This document shows positions 1 through 5,631 of a stretch of 5,631 bases of DNA, one piece after another (position 1 is the first letter of the stretch; each line of letters begins with the position of its first letter). The notes beneath the pieces were generated by a model that worked only from the letters and a program-made list of their open reading frames with translations, was not told the DNA's origin and searched no databases. The position numbers were made by a program, and so were the translations under genes. Source of the DNA: Spirochaetales bacterium UBA1265 (GTDB lineage Bacteria > Spirochaetota > Spirochaetia > Sphaerochaetales > Sphaerochaetaceae); assembly GCA_002308475.1 (NCBI GenBank), contig DBVL01000039.1:23315-28945 (forward strand). Direction: 5' to 3'.

Positions 1-27
1 CAGTGGAGGTTTACTACCATCATCCAT
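1..27 (-). CDS. Probable start of a divergent gene, truncated by window edge (9 codons)
   Basis: Reading leftward from base 27, an ATG opens a frame MDDGSKPPL that runs off the left edge. Too little is present to name a product. Support comes from the context. An AAGGAG sequence lies upstream on the same strand (bases 47-42), and a promoter-like pair lies further upstream (-35 at 110-105, -10 at 86-81). The weak point is the 14-nt gap between AAGGAG and ATG, which is longer than usual, so the true start could differ or the AAGGAG may be coincidental. If real, the gene is divergent from the lysine-riboswitch transporter and shares its upstream region. Confidence 0.3.
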
Positions 28-80
28 AATTGGATTTATAACTCCTTGAATGTGTTTACAAATAAGAATAAGAAAAAAAT

Positions 81-110
81 ATCATAACTATATTAAAGGG
101 TCAATGTAAA
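81..110 (-). promoter_or_regulatory. Candidate promoter for the leftward divergent gene
   Basis: On the minus strand there is a -35 box TTTACA (110-105), an 18-bp spacer and a -10 box TATGAT (86-81). These match the sigma-70 consensus at five of six positions each. Transcription would begin near base 75, giving a leader of about 48 nt that contains AAGGAG before the ATG at 27. This is a pattern match only. The surrounding DNA is AT-rich, which raises the chance of false matches. Confidence 0.4.
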
Positions 111-121
111 ACGAGGATTTT

Positions 122-142
122 GAAAAATATTGGAAATTTTTC
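122..142. repeat. AT-rich inverted repeat between the two divergent promoters
   Basis: GAAAAAT (122-128) and ATTTTTC (136-142) form a perfect 7-bp inverted repeat around a 7-nt centre. The repeat lies between the leftward promoter (81-110) and the rightward promoter (162-191). It could be a regulator site or an UP-like AT-rich element. It is not followed by a separate T run on either strand, so it does not look like a terminator. In AT-rich DNA it may be chance. Confidence 0.3.
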
Positions 143-161
143 TGAAGGCTGGATATATGTA

Positions 162-191
162 TTGACCATGTCACGATAATTGGTCTATGTT
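162..191 (+). promoter_or_regulatory. Candidate promoter of the lysine riboswitch-transporter unit
   Basis: A -35 box TTGACC (162-167, five of six consensus bases) is followed after 18 bp by TATGTT (186-191, four of six). Predicted transcription starts near base 198, just upstream of the riboswitch P1 strand at 211, which is where a riboswitch promoter should be. The mRNA leader would be about 259 nt. GACCA (164-168) and TGGTC (181-185) form a short inverted repeat across the spacer, which could be an operator but is too short to claim as one. Confidence 0.5.
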
Positions 192-210
192 GTGTTCAAC
201 TGAATAAATC

Positions 211-370
211 ATGATAGAGGCGCATCTGTTATGAGTAACTGCTTTGTTTCAGGCAATTGCAGGCAGCGAAAGGATCAGATGCCGAGGGATTGGATGGCGC
301 CAGAAGTCCAATACCCGGGATGCAGGAGAATATTCTGCATACTGTCGGTTAATTACCGGAGAGCTGTCAT
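211..370 (+). promoter_or_regulatory. Lysine riboswitch (L box) aptamer
   Basis: The leader carries the conserved blocks of the lysine riboswitch in order: GAGGCGC (217-223), ATGAGTA (231-237), GAAAGG (268-273), GCCGAGG (281-287), ACTGTC (341-346) and GGAGAGCT (358-365). The helices can be built by hand. P1 pairs 211-217 with 364-370 (one G-U). P2 pairs 222-228 with 276-282. The distal P2 arm pairs 239-244 with 261-266. P3 pairs 289-294 with 307-312. P4 pairs 320-325 with 335-340. P5 pairs 346-349 with 355-358. This is the five-helix junction of the family, in which L-lysine binds at the core and stabilises P1. I could not confidently assign the P2-P3 kissing-loop contact. The element sits directly upstream of an NhaC-type transporter, a known class of riboswitch target. 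Bound lysine is expected to turn that gene off. Confidence 0.93.
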
Positions 371-450
371 ATTTTTGCTTAGGAAACGGGATATTCCTTA
401 AACAGAACTATGATAAGCGTGGTTCTGTTCAGAATTTAGTTTTAAGGAGT
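363..450 (+). promoter_or_regulatory. Riboswitch expression platform: alternative helices controlling the ribosome binding site
   Basis: Two non-nested, mutually exclusive folds are visible. In the OFF fold, aptamer P1 forms and 393-402 pairs with 441-450 in a 10-bp helix (one G-U). This buries the AAGGAG ribosome binding site (444-449), with an inner 6-bp stem pairing 403-408 with 422-427. In the ON fold, the P1 3' side (363-371) pairs instead with 409-418, with A416 bulged. This encloses a small hairpin (381-385 with 394-398) that captures the anti-ribosome-binding-site strand and frees AAGGAG. The competing strand repeats ATGATA, the P1 5' sequence, at 410-415. No T run follows the 3' hairpin, so control looks translational rather than by transcription termination. 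All pairings are hand-derived and no folding energies were computed. Confidence 0.7.
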
Positions 451-456
451 TGTCCC

Positions 457-1956
457 ATGAATGTTTTCCAGACCGCATGGTCCCTTCTTCCGGCAATAAT
501 TGCAATTTGTCTTGCTCTCATTACCAAAGAAGTCTATTCATCACTTTTTATCGGTATTCTCGCCGGAGGCCTTCTTTACTCAGGCTTCAGCTTTGAGGGT
601 ACTCTCGTCCACGTCTTCAATGACGGCTTTGTAGGTTCTCTTGCAGATAGCTACAATGTCGGAATCCTGGTTTTCCTTGTTCTGCTCGGCGCTCTTGTCA
701 GCCTTATGAACAGAGCAGGCGGTTCAGCTGCTTTCGGAAACTGGGCATCAAGAAAAATCAAGACAAAGCTTGGCGCTCAGCTTGCCACAATAGTTCTTGG
801 TGTTCTGATTTTTATTGATGACTACTTCAACTGCCTTACAGTCGGATCTGTCATGAGACCTGTTACAGACAAGGGCAGAATCTCAAGGGCTAAGCTTGCA
901 TACCTCATTGATGCGACAGCAGCTCCTATCTGTATTATTGCTCCTGTTTCATCTTGGGCAGCTGCAGTTTCAGGTTTTGTAGAGGAGGGTGGATTCTCTC
1001 TCTTCATCAAGGCCATCCCTTACAACTTCTACGCCATTCTTACCATTGTCATGATGATTACTCTCGCAATCATGAAACTTGACTATGGTCCAATGAAGAG
1101 GTACGAGGAGATTACAGACAAGACAGGAGATGTCTTCTCCGGTCTCAAGGCTGCTTACAAGGAAGATAGTTCAAATAATGAGAACGGAGCCATTGTCCTT
1201 GACCTGGTTCTTCCTATTATTGTACTGATTGTCAGCTGCGTGATTGGTATGATCTACTCAGGTGGATTCTTCTCAGGTGAGTCTTTTGTAGACGCATTCT
1301 CTAACTCAGATGCTTCTGTCGGTCTCATGCTTGGAAGTGCTGTAACTCTTGTTGTAACAATAGTTTACTATCTTATCAGAAAGAGACTTAGCTTCAAGGA
1401 TGCTGTGAGCGGTATTCCTGAGGGTTTCAAGGCTATGGTTCCTGCAATTCTGATTCTGACTTTTGCTTGGACTCTTAAGGCCATGACAGATTCTCTTGGA
1501 GCCAAGGAGTTTGTAGCAGGTCTTGTTTCTCAGTCCGCAGGCGGTTTCCAGAGCTTCCTTCCCATGATTGTCTTCCTGATTGCTGTAGGTCTTTCCTTCT
1601 CAACAGGTACAAGCTGGGGAACTTTCGGAATTCTTATTCCTATTACACTTTCCGTCTTCCCTGTAACAACTTCTCTCGGAGTTGTCTGTGTTTCAGCTTG
1701 TATGGCTGGTGCTGTATGTGGTGACCACTGCTCACCTATCTCAGATACAACAATCATGGCTTCTGCAGGAGCTCAGTGTGACCATGTTGTACACGTTTCA
1801 ACTCAGCTTCCGTATGCGCTGACATGTGCTGCAGTCTCAGCTGTCACATATCTGATTGCTGGATTTATTCCAAGTTGGCAGATTGTTCTTCCTATTGGAA
1901 TAGTTCTTATGATCTGCACGCTTTTTGTAATCAGAAAGAGGACTTCTTCCAACTGA
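457..1956 (+). CDS. NhaC-superfamily transporter, probable lysine transporter under lysine riboswitch control
   Basis: This is a 499-residue polytopic inner-membrane protein of the NhaC Na+/H+ antiporter superfamily. Hydrophobic segments lie at about residues 9-22, 28-42, 68-85, 107-120, 150-172, 188-207, 247-267, 287-306, 327-340, 366-380, 388-401, 406-421, 451-471 and 475-491. Family-like blocks include FIDDYFNCLTVG (119-130), SFSTGTSWGTFGILIPI (380-396) and GDHCSPISDTTIMASAGA (422-439). By homology alone it would be called a sodium/proton antiporter. The lysine riboswitch immediately upstream makes lysine the likely substrate, as in the NhaC-family lysine transporter (called LysW) predicted by riboswitch comparative genomics. 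Coupling to Na+ or H+ is inferred. The ATG at 457 is chosen because AAGGAG lies 7 nt upstream. The frame stays open upstream to a TTG at 244, but that stretch is the riboswitch. The gene appears monocistronic, with a terminator 24 bp after the stop codon. Confidence 0.9.
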   Translation: MNVFQTAWSLLPAIIAICLALITKEVYSSLFIGILAGGLLYSGFSFEGTLVHVFNDGFVGSLADSYNVGILVFLVLLGALVSLMNRAGGSAAFGNWASRKIKTKLGAQLATIVLGVLIFIDDYFNCLTVGSVMRPVTDKGRISRAKLAYLIDATAAPICIIAPVSSWAAAVSGFVEEGGFSLFIKAIPYNFYAILTIVMMITLAIMKLDYGPMKRYEEITDKTGDVFSGLKAAYKEDSSNNENGAIVLDLVLPIIVLIVSCVIGMIYSGGFFSGESFVDAFSNSDASVGLMLGSAVTLVVTIVYYLIRKRLSFKDAVSGIPEGFKAMVPAILILTFAWTLKAMTDSLGAKEFVAGLVSQSAGGFQSFLPMIVFLIAVGLSFSTGTSWGTFGILIPITLSVFPVTTSLGVVCVSACMAGAVCGDHCSPISDTTIMASAGAQCDHVVHVSTQLPYALTCAAVSAVTYLIAGFIPSWQIVLPIGIVLMICTLFVIRKRTSSN

Positions 1957-1979
1957 TCTGTTGTGTGTTGATAAAAAGA

Positions 1980-2010
1980 GAAAGCGGGGCACTTGCTCCG
2001 CTTTTGTTTT
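1980..2010 (+). terminator. Rho-independent terminator after the lysine transporter
   Basis: A 10-bp stem pairs 1981-1990 with 1995-2004 (one G-U) around the tetraloop ACTT. It is GC-rich in the middle and is followed by the T-rich stretch TTTTGTTTT (2002-2010). It ends transcription from the riboswitch-transporter unit and separates it from the next + strand gene, which starts 35 bp further on. Confidence 0.85.
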
Positions 2011-2044
2011 ATGTTTATCTTTAATGGTATAGGAGGATACAGAA

Positions 2045-2755
2045 ATGGCTAAAGTCAGAAATGATATCTTGTCAAACCCCGTTCTTAGAATTAACGGAGT
2101 TCTTAAAAATGTTTATCTGTGGATGGCAGCAGGGCTGATACTCACAGGTATTTCAGCATATTTTGTTGGTACAACACCAGCTATTTACAGGGCTATTTAT
2201 TCTTCAGGATTCGGTATGTTCCTTCTTATCATTCTTGAGTTCGGCCTTGTTTTCTACATTTCGGCAAGAATGAACAGAATCAGCACCAGTAGGGCAGTTG
2301 GGGCTTTCCTTGCTTATTCTGTTATTAACGGTGTCTTGCTCAGCTACATATTCCTTGTTTATACAGGGTCTGTAATAGCTCAGGCTTTCTTTACCGCTGC
2401 CGGTATGTTCCTGGGAATGAGTATCTATGGTGCTGTTACAAAGAGGAACCTGAACAGGATAGGAACCTATCTCATCATGGGTCTTTGGGGCCTGATTATA
2501 GCTTCAATGATTTCCATCTTCTTTGCTTCAGATACAGTCTACTTCATTATCAGCATGGTCGGAGTGCTCATTTTCCTTGGCCTTACAGCCTGGGATACCC
2601 AGAAGATAGTCAATCTTGCAGATACATATGGAGACGAGATGGATGAAGACATGTACGTAAAGGTCTCAATCATCGGAGCTCTCATGCTTTATCTGGATTT
2701 CATAAATATCTTCCTCTACCTTCTGAGAATCTTCGGAAGAGGAAACAGGGACTGA
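2045..2755 (+). CDS. Bax inhibitor-1 / YetJ family integral membrane protein
   Basis: This 236-residue protein has the length and layout of bacterial BI-1 (UPF0005, TMBIM) proteins. Seven hydrophobic segments lie at about 23-41, 56-74, 85-105, 109-130, 141-160, 163-182 and 205-229. The C-terminal signature LYLDFINIFLYLLRIFG (215-231) is diagnostic, and AWDTQKI (182-188) precedes it. Asp184 and Asp218 match the two-aspartate pH sensor described in Bacillus subtilis YetJ, a pH-sensitive calcium leak channel. Channel activity here is inferred from the family. The start is supported by AGGAGG (2031-2036) 8 nt before the ATG. The preceding terminator implies its own promoter, but I see only weak candidates in 2005-2033. 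It converges on thrS and shares a terminator with it. Confidence 0.9.
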   Translation: MAKVRNDILSNPVLRINGVLKNVYLWMAAGLILTGISAYFVGTTPAIYRAIYSSGFGMFLLIILEFGLVFYISARMNRISTSRAVGAFLAYSVINGVLLSYIFLVYTGSVIAQAFFTAAGMFLGMSIYGAVTKRNLNRIGTYLIMGLWGLIIASMISIFFASDTVYFIISMVGVLIFLGLTAWDTQKIVNLADTYGDEMDEDMYVKVSIIGALMLYLDFINIFLYLLRIFGRGNRD

Positions 2756-2780
2756 TACTGCTTTTTTACTGAATAAAATA

Positions 2781-2819
2781 AAACCACGCTTGAGTTTTTT
2801 CTCTTGCGTGGTTTTTTTT
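2781..2819. terminator. Bidirectional intrinsic terminator between convergent genes
   Basis: AAACCACGC (2781-2789) pairs with GCGTGGTTT (2806-2814), with a further 3-bp inner stem (2792-2794 with 2801-2803) capped by six T. On the + strand the stem runs into eight T (2812-2819). On the - strand it runs into TTATTTTATT. It can therefore terminate both the BI-1 gene (stop at 2755) and thrS (stop at 2834). Confidence 0.88.
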
Positions 2820-2833
2820 GAATACATCTTATA

Positions 2834-4621
2834 TCAGTGAGCTTTTTCCCTGATTTCCTTTGTTACTTTAGCAACAAACTCATCAAGAGTCATGGAAACC
2901 TGTTCTCCCGTATCTCTGCTTCTTACATTTACGGTTCCAGCTTCTTCTTCCTTAGCTCCTATGATAAGCATGTATGGGGCTCTATCAACCTGCTGAGCTT
3001 CTCTGATCTTATAGCCGACCTTCTCATTTCTGTCATCAAGGACAACGCGGACATTCGCATTTTCAAGAGCTGTTGTGACCTTAGAAGCGTACTCGTTGTT
3101 TTTTTCGCTGACTGGCAGTACCTTGACCTGAAGCGGTGCGAGCCAGACTGGGAACTTACCCTTTGTCTCTTCAATAATATAAGCCATGAACCTGTCAAGT
3201 GAACCTAAAATGGCTCTGTGGATGACTACAGGTGTCTGCTCCTTGCCTTCTGCATCTATATACTTGAGATCAAACTTCATGGGAAGACAGAAATCAAGCT
3301 GACATGTTGAAAGGGTGTACTCAGAACCAACAGCCGGCTTAACGTTGACATCCAGTTTCGGACCGTAGAAAGCGGCTTCTCCCAGTTCCTCTGTAAAGTC
3401 AATCTTCAGGTCCTGTAGAACTGTTCTCAGAGCACTCTCTGCAGTGTTCCACATATCATCATCCTGATAATACTTCTCGGTGTCATTAGGGTCTCTGAGT
3501 GAGAGAACACAGCGGTAGTCTGTTATGCCAAAGTCCTTATAGACATCATTAATCAGGCCAACAACCTGTTTGACTTCCTGCTCAATCTGATCCGGAGTTA
3601 CAAAGATATGGGAGTCATTCTGGCAGAAGTGACGTCCTCTTTCTATTCCCTTAAGTGTACCGCTGGACTCGAATCTGAAGTCATGGGCAACCTCTGCAAG
3701 TCTGATAGGTAGTTCTCTGTAGCTGTGCGGTCTTGAGGCATAGATCATCATGTGGTGCGGACAGTTCATTGGTCTCAGAACAAAGCTCTCTCCCTCAACT
3801 TCCATAGGTGGGAACATGTTCTTTCTGTAGTGAGCCCAGTGACCGGAGGTAATGTAAAGGTTTACTGAACCTACACAAGGAGTCATGACATGCTGATAGC
3901 CCAGCTTGCGTTCCTTACCCTTAATGTAGTCTTCAAGTTCCTGCCAGATTGTATATCCGTTAGGAAGGAACATTGGAAGGCCCTTGCCGACAAGGTCGTC
4001 TGACATGAACAGACCCATCTCCTTGCCAATCTTTCTGTGATCTCTGGCGCGGGCTTCCTCCTGCTCCTTTTCATACTGTTCAAGCTCAGCCTGTGAGGCA
4101 AATGCAACACCGTTTATACGGGTAAGCATCTTGTTCTTGGAATCATTCTTCCAGTAGGCGCCTCCCTGCTGAGTAATTTTAAATGCCTTGATGGCATTTG
4201 TGTATGTGACGTGTGGTCCAACGCACATATCAATATAGTCACCCTGCTGATAGAAGCTGATCTCTTCTTCTGGCGGAAGGTCTCCTATATGTTCTTCTTT
4301 GTACTTTGCATGACGCTCATGCATGAGTTTGACAGCTTCATCTCTTGAGAGAATGAACGGTCTTACCGGGAGATGCTCCTTTGTGATCTTCTTCATTTCC
4401 GCCTCAATGGCTAGAAGATCTTCATCTGTGAGCTTTCTATCTCCAAGATCCACATCATAGTAGAAGCCTTTTTCAGTTGCCGGACCATAGGCAAAGTCTG
4501 CTTCCGGATAGAGTCTCTGAATGGCTTGTGCCATCAGATGAGCTGTTGAGTGACGGAGAACATGGTTCACTTCTTCTGCCGGACAATCGGCAACTGTTCC
4601 GTCTTTATAGATTATCTTCAT
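2834..4621 (-). CDS. thrS: Threonyl-tRNA synthetase, TGS-less form
   Basis: This cytoplasmic class II aminoacyl-tRNA synthetase charges tRNA-Thr with threonine. The 595-residue protein starts almost directly with the editing domain. Editing motif RHSTAHLMAQAI supplies His24 and His28, and MCVGPHV supplies Cys133 and His137. In the catalytic domain the zinc ligands correspond to Cys287 (RPMNCPHH), His338 (CQNDSHIF) and His468 (VVIHRAILGS, motif 3). Motif 2 lies around 314-338. The anticodon-binding domain begins near PVWLAPLQVKVLPV (491-504). Typical bacterial ThrRS is about 640 residues with an N-terminal TGS domain. Here an in-frame stop codon (4654-4652) lies 30 bp upstream of the ATG, so TGS is truly absent rather than mis-annotated. 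AGGGAG (4634-4629) lies 7 nt before the ATG. All key catalytic and editing residues are present, so it should be functional. It lies 53 bp downstream of the thioesterase-like gene. Confidence 0.97.
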   Translation of the reverse strand: MKIIYKDGTVADCPAEEVNHVLRHSTAHLMAQAIQRLYPEADFAYGPATEKGFYYDVDLGDRKLTDEDLLAIEAEMKKITKEHLPVRPFILSRDEAVKLMHERHAKYKEEHIGDLPPEEEISFYQQGDYIDMCVGPHVTYTNAIKAFKITQQGGAYWKNDSKNKMLTRINGVAFASQAELEQYEKEQEEARARDHRKIGKEMGLFMSDDLVGKGLPMFLPNGYTIWQELEDYIKGKERKLGYQHVMTPCVGSVNLYITSGHWAHYRKNMFPPMEVEGESFVLRPMNCPHHMMIYASRPHSYRELPIRLAEVAHDFRFESSGTLKGIERGRHFCQNDSHIFVTPDQIEQEVKQVVGLINDVYKDFGITDYRCVLSLRDPNDTEKYYQDDDMWNTAESALRTVLQDLKIDFTEELGEAAFYGPKLDVNVKPAVGSEYTLSTCQLDFCLPMKFDLKYIDAEGKEQTPVVIHRAILGSLDRFMAYIIEETKGKFPVWLAPLQVKVLPVSEKNNEYASKVTTALENANVRVVLDDRNEKVGYKIREAQQVDRAPYMLIIGAKEEEAGTVNVRSRDTGEQVSMTLDEFVAKVTKEIREKAH

Positions 4622-4650
4622 GGGTGATCTCCCTGTTTTGTATTCGCCAT

Positions 4651-4679
4651 ATTATATAAAGAAAGGAAAAAAACTTAAA
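4651..4679 (-). promoter_or_regulatory. Candidate thrS promoter
   Basis: On the minus strand a perfect TATAAT -10 box (4656-4651) lies 17 bp from a poor -35 match TTTAAG (4679-4674), which overlaps the end of the upstream thioesterase gene. Transcription would start near 4644, leaving a leader of only about 23 nt before the thrS ATG. There is no room for a T-box leader, which commonly controls thrS in Firmicutes. thrS may also be read through from the upstream gene, because no terminator hairpin is visible in the gap. Confidence 0.4.
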
Positions 4680-5409
4680 CCCCATTAAAGTAGATGAAGA
4701 GAGCAGGTTTGTTTCCATTGTCAGTGTTGAAGCCACAGCCCTCACATCCGTTTCCGTTTCTCTTGATTCTGAATTCTATTGTGTTTCCTTCAAAACACTG
4801 TGAGACATAGGAGATTTCAAAATGTTTAATAGGGTTTTCCTTCAGCTGTTTTGAACTGAAGCAACTGAGGAAGGCTTTTACATAAGAGATGTTGTTCATG
4901 TGCCCTATGAAGTCCACATCTATGGAGCTTACCTTATATGTTCCGAGTTTCTCAGAATCTGAGAAATCATGATTTATCATCCTGAAATCCTTATTGCACA
5001 CGGCCTCATGAATCTCCAGGTCCTGAGGAACTATGTTGTCGGCTGAGATTGGAATACGTTTTACTGTATCTAAGGCTGTCCATTCTGTTTTTCCTGCTAC
5101 AAGAAGAGATCCTTTCTCATCCCTGATTGCGTAATCACGGTAGCTTCTGCCGTTCTTCTGACCCTCCACCCATGTTGAAACTTCTACTTCCTGCATGAAA
5201 TCTGGAGCTCTGTATATTTCAACCATAGTTTTGGTTGTAATCCATACCAGGTTGTTCTTCTGCAAGGAATCATAGCCAATTCCCAGCTTCTGTGCATGTA
5301 CTGTGGCTATATCCATAAAACTTGTCATGGCTGCAGGGAGTGAGAGGTGAAGTGTGCTGTCACTGTTTCCTATCACAACCCTGATTCTTTCCGAATAAAA
5401 ATTCTGCAT
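4675..5409 (-). CDS. Acyl-ACP thioesterase-like protein (FatA/FatB-type double hotdog), altered active site
   Basis: This 244-residue protein has the length and layout of bacterial acyl-ACP thioesterases, which release free fatty acids from acyl carrier protein in the cytoplasm. The N-terminal hotdog (about 1-125) carries the substrate-side helix LPAAMTSFMDIATVHAQKLG (24-43) and the strand following VWITTK. The second hotdog (about 155-244) carries DVDFIGHMNNISY (164-176), equivalent to the D-x-N-x-H-V-N-N motif. Asp166 and His170 are kept, but the expected Asn is Ile168. In SYVSQCFEG (200-208) the expected Glu is Gln204, while the neighbouring Cys205 is kept. Activity may therefore be reduced or changed; this is inferred. 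The start is supported by AGGA close upstream (5416-5413), though the 3-nt spacing is short. The gene lies upstream of thrS on the same strand and is divergent from the transporter at 5502. Confidence 0.82.
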   Translation of the reverse strand: MQNFYSERIRVVIGNSDSTLHLSLPAAMTSFMDIATVHAQKLGIGYDSLQKNNLVWITTKTMVEIYRAPDFMQEVEVSTWVEGQKNGRSYRDYAIRDEKGSLLVAGKTEWTALDTVKRIPISADNIVPQDLEIHEAVCNKDFRMINHDFSDSEKLGTYKVSSIDVDFIGHMNNISYVKAFLSCFSSKQLKENPIKHFEISYVSQCFEGNTIEFRIKRNGNGCEGCGFNTDNGNKPALFIYFNGV

Positions 5410-5501
5410 GCTTCCTACAATACTGATTTCAGTTATCTGATTGAAGAAATAATTGTGGAAATCTTTGTAAAAACATCTAAAATTAGCTTTTAGGAGTCCA
5501 T
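5410..5501. other. Divergent intergenic region with a hairpin touching the ribosome binding site
   Basis: This 92-bp AT-rich gap must hold promoters for both the thioesterase-like gene (leftward) and the transporter (rightward), but I see only weak matches. On the + strand TTGTGG (5453-5458) is followed after 17 bp by TCTAAA (5476-5481). On the - strand TTTCCA is followed after 18 bp by GATAAC. An inverted repeat TCTAAAA (5476-5482) / TTTTAGG (5488-5494) with a 5-nt loop reaches into the AGGAG ribosome binding site (5492-5496) of the transporter. Confidence 0.35.
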
Positions 5502-5631
5502 ATGAAAGAACTTAAACATCTCACTCACAGGCAAATGTGGATATTTGCCATTGGTCAGCTTGGCTGGAGCCTCCTCGGAGGAATAATCAATGCCTGGCTT
5601 GTAACATTTTATGAATCAAGCACGGGAAAAC
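5502..5631 (+). CDS. N-terminus of a GPH/MFS-type sugar-cation symporter-like membrane protein, truncated by window edge
   Basis: The frame opens with ATG at 5502, 5 nt after AGGAG (5492-5496), and stays open for 43 codons to the window end. The N-terminus MKELKHLTHRQMWIFAIGQL is followed by GWSLLGGIINAWLVTFYE. A short basic, polar head followed by a first transmembrane helix with a G-Q-x-G-W-S motif and an x-x-F-Y end resembles glycoside-pentoside-hexuronide (GPH) symporters of the major facilitator superfamily. Assignment rests on the first helix only. The substrate cannot be told. It is transcribed divergently from the thioesterase-like gene. Confidence 0.65.
   Translation, partial: MKELKHLTHRQMWIFAIGQLGWSLLGGIINAWLVTFYESSTGK

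Noticed and set aside
1..87. C-terminal end of a + strand gene (frame 1 open to 87, frame 2 open to 49)
   Set aside because: Both frames are short enough to be chance and no terminator follows. The minus-strand promoter and ATG are a slightly better explanation, though neither is proven.
164..185. GACCA/TGGTC inverted repeat as an operator in the transporter promoter
   Set aside because: Five-base arms with a 12-nt gap are easily found by chance. It is noted under the promoter but not claimed as a site.
401..440. Hairpin AACAGAAC/GTTCTGTT (401-408 with 422-429) as an intrinsic terminator of the riboswitch
   Set aside because: The stem is not GC-rich and no T run follows it. It fits better as the inner stem of the ribosome-binding-site-hiding fold.
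2837..3202. + strand open frame of 121 codons opposite thrS
   Set aside because: It is antisense to the well-conserved anticodon-binding and catalytic region of thrS, has no family features, and is explained as a shadow of that gene.
4622..4674. T-box or other riboswitch controlling thrS
   Set aside because: Only 53 bp separate thrS from the upstream gene, with no room for a T-box fold, no specifier loop and no terminator hairpin.
1..5631. CRISPR arrays, insertion sequences, tRNA genes, phage or defence genes
   Set aside because: I saw no direct repeat arrays, transposase-like frames, tRNA-like cloverleaf ends or defence-type proteins. Every sizeable stretch is explained by housekeeping or transport genes.

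Overview
The window is about 5.6 kb of ordinary, gene-dense bacterial chromosome with strong AGGAG-type ribosome binding sites, a modest GC content and many AGA/AGG arginine codons. The gene content suggests a low-GC anaerobe, either a clostridial Firmicute or a spirochaete such as Treponema. The threonyl-tRNA synthetase lacks the N-terminal TGS domain and has no T-box leader, which leans slightly towards a spirochaete-like lineage. That assignment is an inference I could not test. I see no mobile elements, CRISPR arrays, tRNAs or rRNAs.

Left part (1-1956, mostly + strand). A probable divergent gene starts leftward at base 27, and only nine codons of it are inside. To its right lies a + strand promoter (162-191), then a clear lysine riboswitch aptamer (211-370), an expression platform that can hide or expose the ribosome binding site (363-450), and a 499-residue NhaC-superfamily transporter (457-1956). 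The riboswitch implies that this 'Na+/H+ antiporter' is really a lysine transporter of the type predicted in comparative studies of lysine riboswitches. An intrinsic terminator (1980-2010) closes the unit.

Middle (2045-2833). A Bax inhibitor-1/YetJ-type seven-helix membrane protein is read on the + strand. It converges on thrS, and one hairpin with T-rich flanks on both strands (2781-2819) serves as a shared bidirectional terminator.

Right part (2834-5631). On the - strand, an acyl-ACP thioesterase-like gene (4675-5409) lies 53 bp upstream of thrS (2834-4621). A candidate promoter with a perfect TATAAT -10 box sits in and beside the gap. The thioesterase keeps the double-hotdog architecture but has substitutions at two expected catalytic positions. 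Divergent from it, a sugar/cation symporter-like membrane protein begins at 5502 and runs off the window after 43 codons.

The main point of interest is the lysine riboswitch and its apparent translation-control switch. The P1 5' strand (ATGATA) recurs at 410-415 as a possible competitor for the same P1 3' strand. I found no sign of a wholly undescribed system.
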